A DNA stretch of 64,000 bases, taken from assembly GCA_035405785.1 (NCBI GenBank), contig DAONJS010000001.1, positions 248,001 to 312,000 on the forward strand, written 5' to 3'. The notes beneath the pieces were generated by a model. The model did no database searches and was not told where the DNA came from. It saw only the letters and a list, made by a program, of their open reading frames with translations. Shown here in pieces: positions 61,298-64,000 of the stretch. The stretch comes from BPGX01 sp035405785 (GTDB lineage: Bacteria > Bacteroidota > Bacteroidia > B-17B0 > Aurantibacillaceae). Each line of letters starts with the position of its first letter. The first letter of the stretch is position 1. The position numbers and the translations under genes were made by a program.

Positions 61298-62406
61298 TTA
61301 AAGAAAATTTTAATACTTGTTGAAATATATTCCACATCACTTTCAGAAAGCCCAGGATACATAGGTAAAGACAAACAGGTGTTTGCAATTTCTTCTGCAA
61401 TTGGAAAATCGCCTTTTTTATATCCTAATTCTTTATAGGCATCTTGCAAGTGAGGTGGAATAGGGTAGTGTATGAGTGTGCCGATATTTTTTTTATTTAA
61501 ATAATCTTGTAATTCATCTCTTTTTTTAGTGCGTATTACAAATAAATGAAAATTACTTGTACAATCTGGATGTATGTATGGAAGAATTATTTCAGACACA
61601 TCTTTTAATGCTTCAAAATACCATTGAGCAATTTTGTTTCTTTCTTTATTCCATTCATCCAAGTATTTTAATTTTACTGAAAGAAAAGCCGCTTGCAGTT
61701 CGTCTAATCTTGAATTTATACCTTTTACTTCATTATAGTATTTTTTTTGAGAACCATAATTTCTAATCGTTTTCGCTTTAATATATAACTGTTCATCATT
61801 TGTAGTAATAGCCCCAGCATCGCCTAATGCTCCTAAATTTTTGCCGGGATAAAAACTTGTAGCATTGATGTGTCCAAAACTTCCAGAAATTTTATTTTTA
61901 TAAAATGTTCCTTGTGCCTGTGCATTATCTTCTATGACAAATAAATTGTGCTTTTTAGCCACTTCCATTATTTTTCCCATCTCACATATTTGACCATATA
62001 AATGAACTGGTATAATGGCTTTGGTATTTGATTTAATAGCACTTTCAATTAAATCTGGATTGATGTTGTAGGTTTTTTCATCTGGCTCAACGGGAATAAT
62101 TTCTGCACCCACATAAGATACAGCAAGCCATGTGGCAATGTATGTATTACTTGGAACTATTACAGAATCACCCTTGCCGATATTAAGAGTTTTAAGAGCA
62201 ATAATGATAGCATCTAATCCATTCCCAACACCTGCACAATATTTCACATTTGAATATTGAGCATATTCTTTTTCAAACTTTTCTACATTTTTTCCGAGAA
62301 TATACCAGTAACTATCATAAACATCTTCAAATGCTTTTTTAATCTCACTTTTGATAGTGGAATGCATTTTTTCAAAAGATAAAAACGGAATATTTTTTTG
62401 ATTCAT
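61294..62406 (-). CDS. DegT/DnrJ/EryC1-family sugar aminotransferase
   Basis: The ATG at 62406 gives 370 residues (MNQKNIPFLSFEKMHSTIK); an upstream TTG at 62424 is less likely. This PLP enzyme aminates a keto sugar bound to dTDP or UDP. Marks are YCAGVGNGLDAIIIALK, VPSNTYIATWLAVSY, VIEDNAQAQGTFY, the PLP-Lys in SFYPGKNLGALGDAGAITT and YGSQKKYYNEVKGINSRLDE. The wording is close to FdtB/QdtB-type 3-aminotransferases for 3-amino-3,6-dideoxyhexoses. It is followed by the CAP-like gene with a 4-base overlap. Confidence 0.9.
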   Translation of the reverse strand: MNQKNIPFLSFEKMHSTIKSEIKKAFEDVYDSYWYILGKNVEKFEKEYAQYSNVKYCAGVGNGLDAIIIALKTLNIGKGDSVIVPSNTYIATWLAVSYVGAEIIPVEPDEKTYNINPDLIESAIKSNTKAIIPVHLYGQICEMGKIMEVAKKHNLFVIEDNAQAQGTFYKNKISGSFGHINATSFYPGKNLGALGDAGAITTNDEQLYIKAKTIRNYGSQKKYYNEVKGINSRLDELQAAFLSVKLKYLDEWNKERNKIAQWYFEALKDVSEIILPYIHPDCTSNFHLFVIRTKKRDELQDYLNKKNIGTLIHYPIPPHLQDAYKELGYKKGDFPIAEEIANTCLSLPMYPGLSESDVEYISTSIKIFFK

Positions 62407-62444
62407 ATTTAAATTTTTTATCAAATCAATTTTATCTTAAATAT

Positions 62445-63383
62445 CTATTTTTTTATATCTAAAATTTTGTCAATAATAAAATTAGGTCTCTTTCTTGCCG
62501 CATCTAATGTTCGGTATAGATATTCACCAATAATGCCTAATGAAATCATAATAAATGATGAAGTAAATAATACCACTATCATTAATGATGACCAACCTTG
62601 TAATGGAATTTTTGATGTGAGTTTAGAATAAATAATCATTCCCGCATAAATAAGTGCAAGAATTCCTAATAAAATACCTGCAATACTGATAAGCCGCAGT
62701 GGTAAATAAGTAAAGGACACAAAACTATCAATAAATGATTTTATTTTTTTTGATAATGTCCAGCCAGATTTGCCAATTTCTCTTTTTCGCCGTGTATAAG
62801 GAATACTTACATATTCGTAGCCCATCCAGATAAACAAGTATGGTAAGTAAAAATTTTTTTCATCCATACTAATCAGCACTTCTCTTAATTGTTTATCAAA
62901 AAGCCACAAATCAAATCCACCTTTTGGAGCATTGTGTAGTACATATTTTCTGATAAGATTATGATAAGTATTTGAAAATAATTTTGTCATAAAAGAATCT
63001 TCTCTGTTTGCTTTTTGTGCTAATACTAATTTATATCCTTTAAGCCAATGCTGATACAATTGTGGAATAAGTTCAGGCGGATCTTGCAAATCTGCCGCAA
63101 GAATCACACAACAATCTCCTGTTGAATGTGTAATACCGCAATAAGAAGCATTGTTTGCTCCAAAGTTTCTTGCTAATTTAATTACTTTAACTTTTTCAGG
63201 ATGTTGTTCATAAACTTTTACTAATGCATTATAGGTACCATCTTTACTTCCATCATCTACAAATATATATTCAAATTCTACATCGGCTGGAAAATTCTTT
63301 TCGTTTTCCAATAATTTTGGAAATGTAATGGGTATGTTATGCTCATTAAAATAACACGGAACGATGATACTGATTTTAGGCAT
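62445..63383 (-). CDS. GT2 glycosyltransferase, DPM1/GtrB-like, with two membrane segments
   Basis: This 312-residue protein has a GT-A domain (SIIVPCYFNEHNIPITFPKL, VDDGSKDGTYNAL, ILAADLQDPPELI with the DxD-like metal site) and two C-terminal membrane helices (ISIAGILLGILALIYAGMI and SLMIVVLFTSSFIMISLGI). The family moves a sugar from a nucleotide donor to undecaprenyl phosphate for surface glycans. The RRKREIGKSGWTLSKKIKS loop is standard. It starts 1 base after the stop of the acetyltransferase-like gene. Confidence 0.9.
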   Translation of the reverse strand: MPKISIIVPCYFNEHNIPITFPKLLENEKNFPADVEFEYIFVDDGSKDGTYNALVKVYEQHPEKVKVIKLARNFGANNASYCGITHSTGDCCVILAADLQDPPELIPQLYQHWLKGYKLVLAQKANREDSFMTKLFSNTYHNLIRKYVLHNAPKGGFDLWLFDKQLREVLISMDEKNFYLPYLFIWMGYEYVSIPYTRRKREIGKSGWTLSKKIKSFIDSFVSFTYLPLRLISIAGILLGILALIYAGMIIYSKLTSKIPLQGWSSLMIVVLFTSSFIMISLGIIGEYLYRTLDAARKRPNFIIDKILDIKK

Positions 63384-63384
63384 A

Positions 63385-64000
63385 TCAAATAAATTTTTCT
63401 AATTTATGAATGTTTTTAGTTTCAAACAAATAATGAAAGTGTGCATATATTCTTGCATCAAATCCTTCTTTATATTCGCTTACACCTATATTCAAATCTC
63501 TTCCATCATTGTTTGATGTGCCCATACTAAAAAATTTTTTGCTGTCTTTAAAATTTAAAATCACTTTAAAAAATAATAAATCAATAGCACCGCTACTTCT
63601 GCCTTCATCAACAGATGAAATATACTGACAATGAATAGTATTTTGAAAATTGAATAATGTAATTCCCGCTACAATTTTTGAATTTAAATAAGCATTGGCT
63701 TGCAAAATATTTTCAGGAAATCTTTGATGAAGTAATAAAATTTCTTCTAATGAATGAACAGGTTTGGCTTTGTATCTTTCATATAAGTTTGGTTCTAATA
63801 CTTCTTTCCAAAATGCTTCAAAATTATTATCAATTTGAATTTTAATATCTTCATTTTTTTCTGCCTTGTTAATACTTCTTTTTCTTCTTTCTTGTAGTTG
63901 AATAGGTTTATCTAAATGTGTTACAAAAGAAGTATCTACTCTTTTAAGTTGTGCATCAATGATGTTGAAAATAAAATGTTCAGCATCGCATATTTCAAGT
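63385..64000 (-). CDS. FemAB/GNAT-like acyltransferase, C-terminal part (cut by window edge)
   Basis: The frame is open to the right edge; the visible 204 residues read from LEICDAEHFIF on the minus strand. The QLQERRKRSINKAEKN segment, FWKEVLEPNLYERYKAKPVH and ILLLHQRFPENILQANAYL match the GNAT/FemAB-like proteins of glycan clusters that act on amino sugars, and the C-terminal RSSGAIDLLFFKVIL and YKEGFDARI support it. It probably acetylates the product of the aminotransferase encoded 1 kb on. A TTG at 63705 is an internal codon, not the start. Confidence 0.78.
   Translation of the reverse strand, partial: LEICDAEHFIFNIIDAQLKRVDTSFVTHLDKPIQLQERRKRSINKAEKNEDIKIQIDNNFEAFWKEVLEPNLYERYKAKPVHSLEEILLLHQRFPENILQANAYLNSKIVAGITLFNFQNTIHCQYISSVDEGRSSGAIDLLFFKVILNFKDSKKFFSMGTSNNDGRDLNIGVSEYKEGFDARIYAHFHYLFETKNIHKLEKFI

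Noticed and set aside
1..64000. tRNA, rRNA, transposase or integrase genes
   Set aside because: I looked for CCA-ending cloverleaf-like GC-rich stretches and for transposase motifs and saw none; a tRNA scan could still find one I missed.

Overview
The window is low-GC DNA from a member of the Bacteroidota, of the gliding/T9SS type; I cannot fix the genus. The evidence is type IX secretion cargo with type A and type B C-terminal sorting domains, PorP/SprF proteins, a GldI-like isomerase, an XrtF exosortase locus, DUF4271 and DUF3467 proteins, and many promoters of the Bacteroidota type (TTTG or TTG, about 20 bases, then TAnnTTTG). Several genes have their start reassigned here because the longest reading frame begins inside or upstream of such a promoter.

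Layout. 1-2.5 kb: end of an OmpA-family gene, then a TPR/SpoIIE-type phosphatase. 2.7-13.8 kb: two tandem copies of a module made of a giant repeat-rich surface protein with a type B T9SS signal plus a PorP/SprF partner. The copies share a 320-base stretch that is identical base for base, a sign of recent gene conversion. 13.8-16.2 kb: a GNAT acetyltransferase and a UbiD-family decarboxylase. 16.3-16.6 kb: an inverted-repeat element and, on the minus strand, the small SRP RNA with a clear promoter.

16.6-25.0 kb, minus strand: nine closely packed genes that look like one operon. In transcription order they are a tiny PID-CTERM-like sorting substrate, exosortase XrtF, its associated membrane protein, glyA, a HAD hydrolase, a Wzc-like tyrosine autokinase, a DAHP synthase/chorismate mutase, an AMP nucleosidase and meaB. 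25.1-36.8 kb is mostly housekeeping: a PaaE-like reductase, lptB, a gldI-like gene, queG, ruvB, hemD with a long lysine-rich N-terminal tail, DUF4271, DUF3467, hemN, a Cys-rich lipoprotein with a barrel protein, and ligA.

36.9-47.6 kb: a basic secreted protein, an LTA-synthase-like membrane sulfatase, a truncated RhuM-family gene, a 1,100-residue protein joining a degenerate peptidase-like region, a TolB-like propeller and a barrel, a PhaE-like protein, an M1 aminopeptidase with a type A T9SS tail, and an LEA-type lipoprotein. 47.7-58.8 kb: a divergent sigma-factor/membrane-protein pair, kmo, pirin and fcl, a tandem pair of membrane lipoproteins with the same front half but different back halves, an amidohydrolase, a CarboxypepD_reg-like protein, and a umuD-umuC-SRAP SOS cassette. 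58.9-64 kb, minus strand: a polysaccharide-type operon (FemAB-like acetyltransferase cut by the window edge, GT2 glycosyltransferase, DegT aminotransferase) coupled to a secreted CAP-domain protein.

The strongest candidates for new biology are the compact XrtF/PID-CTERM locus joined to a tyrosine autokinase, the recombining T9SS repeat-protein modules, and the lipoprotein pair with exchanged back halves. No tRNA, rRNA, CRISPR array or transposase gene was seen.
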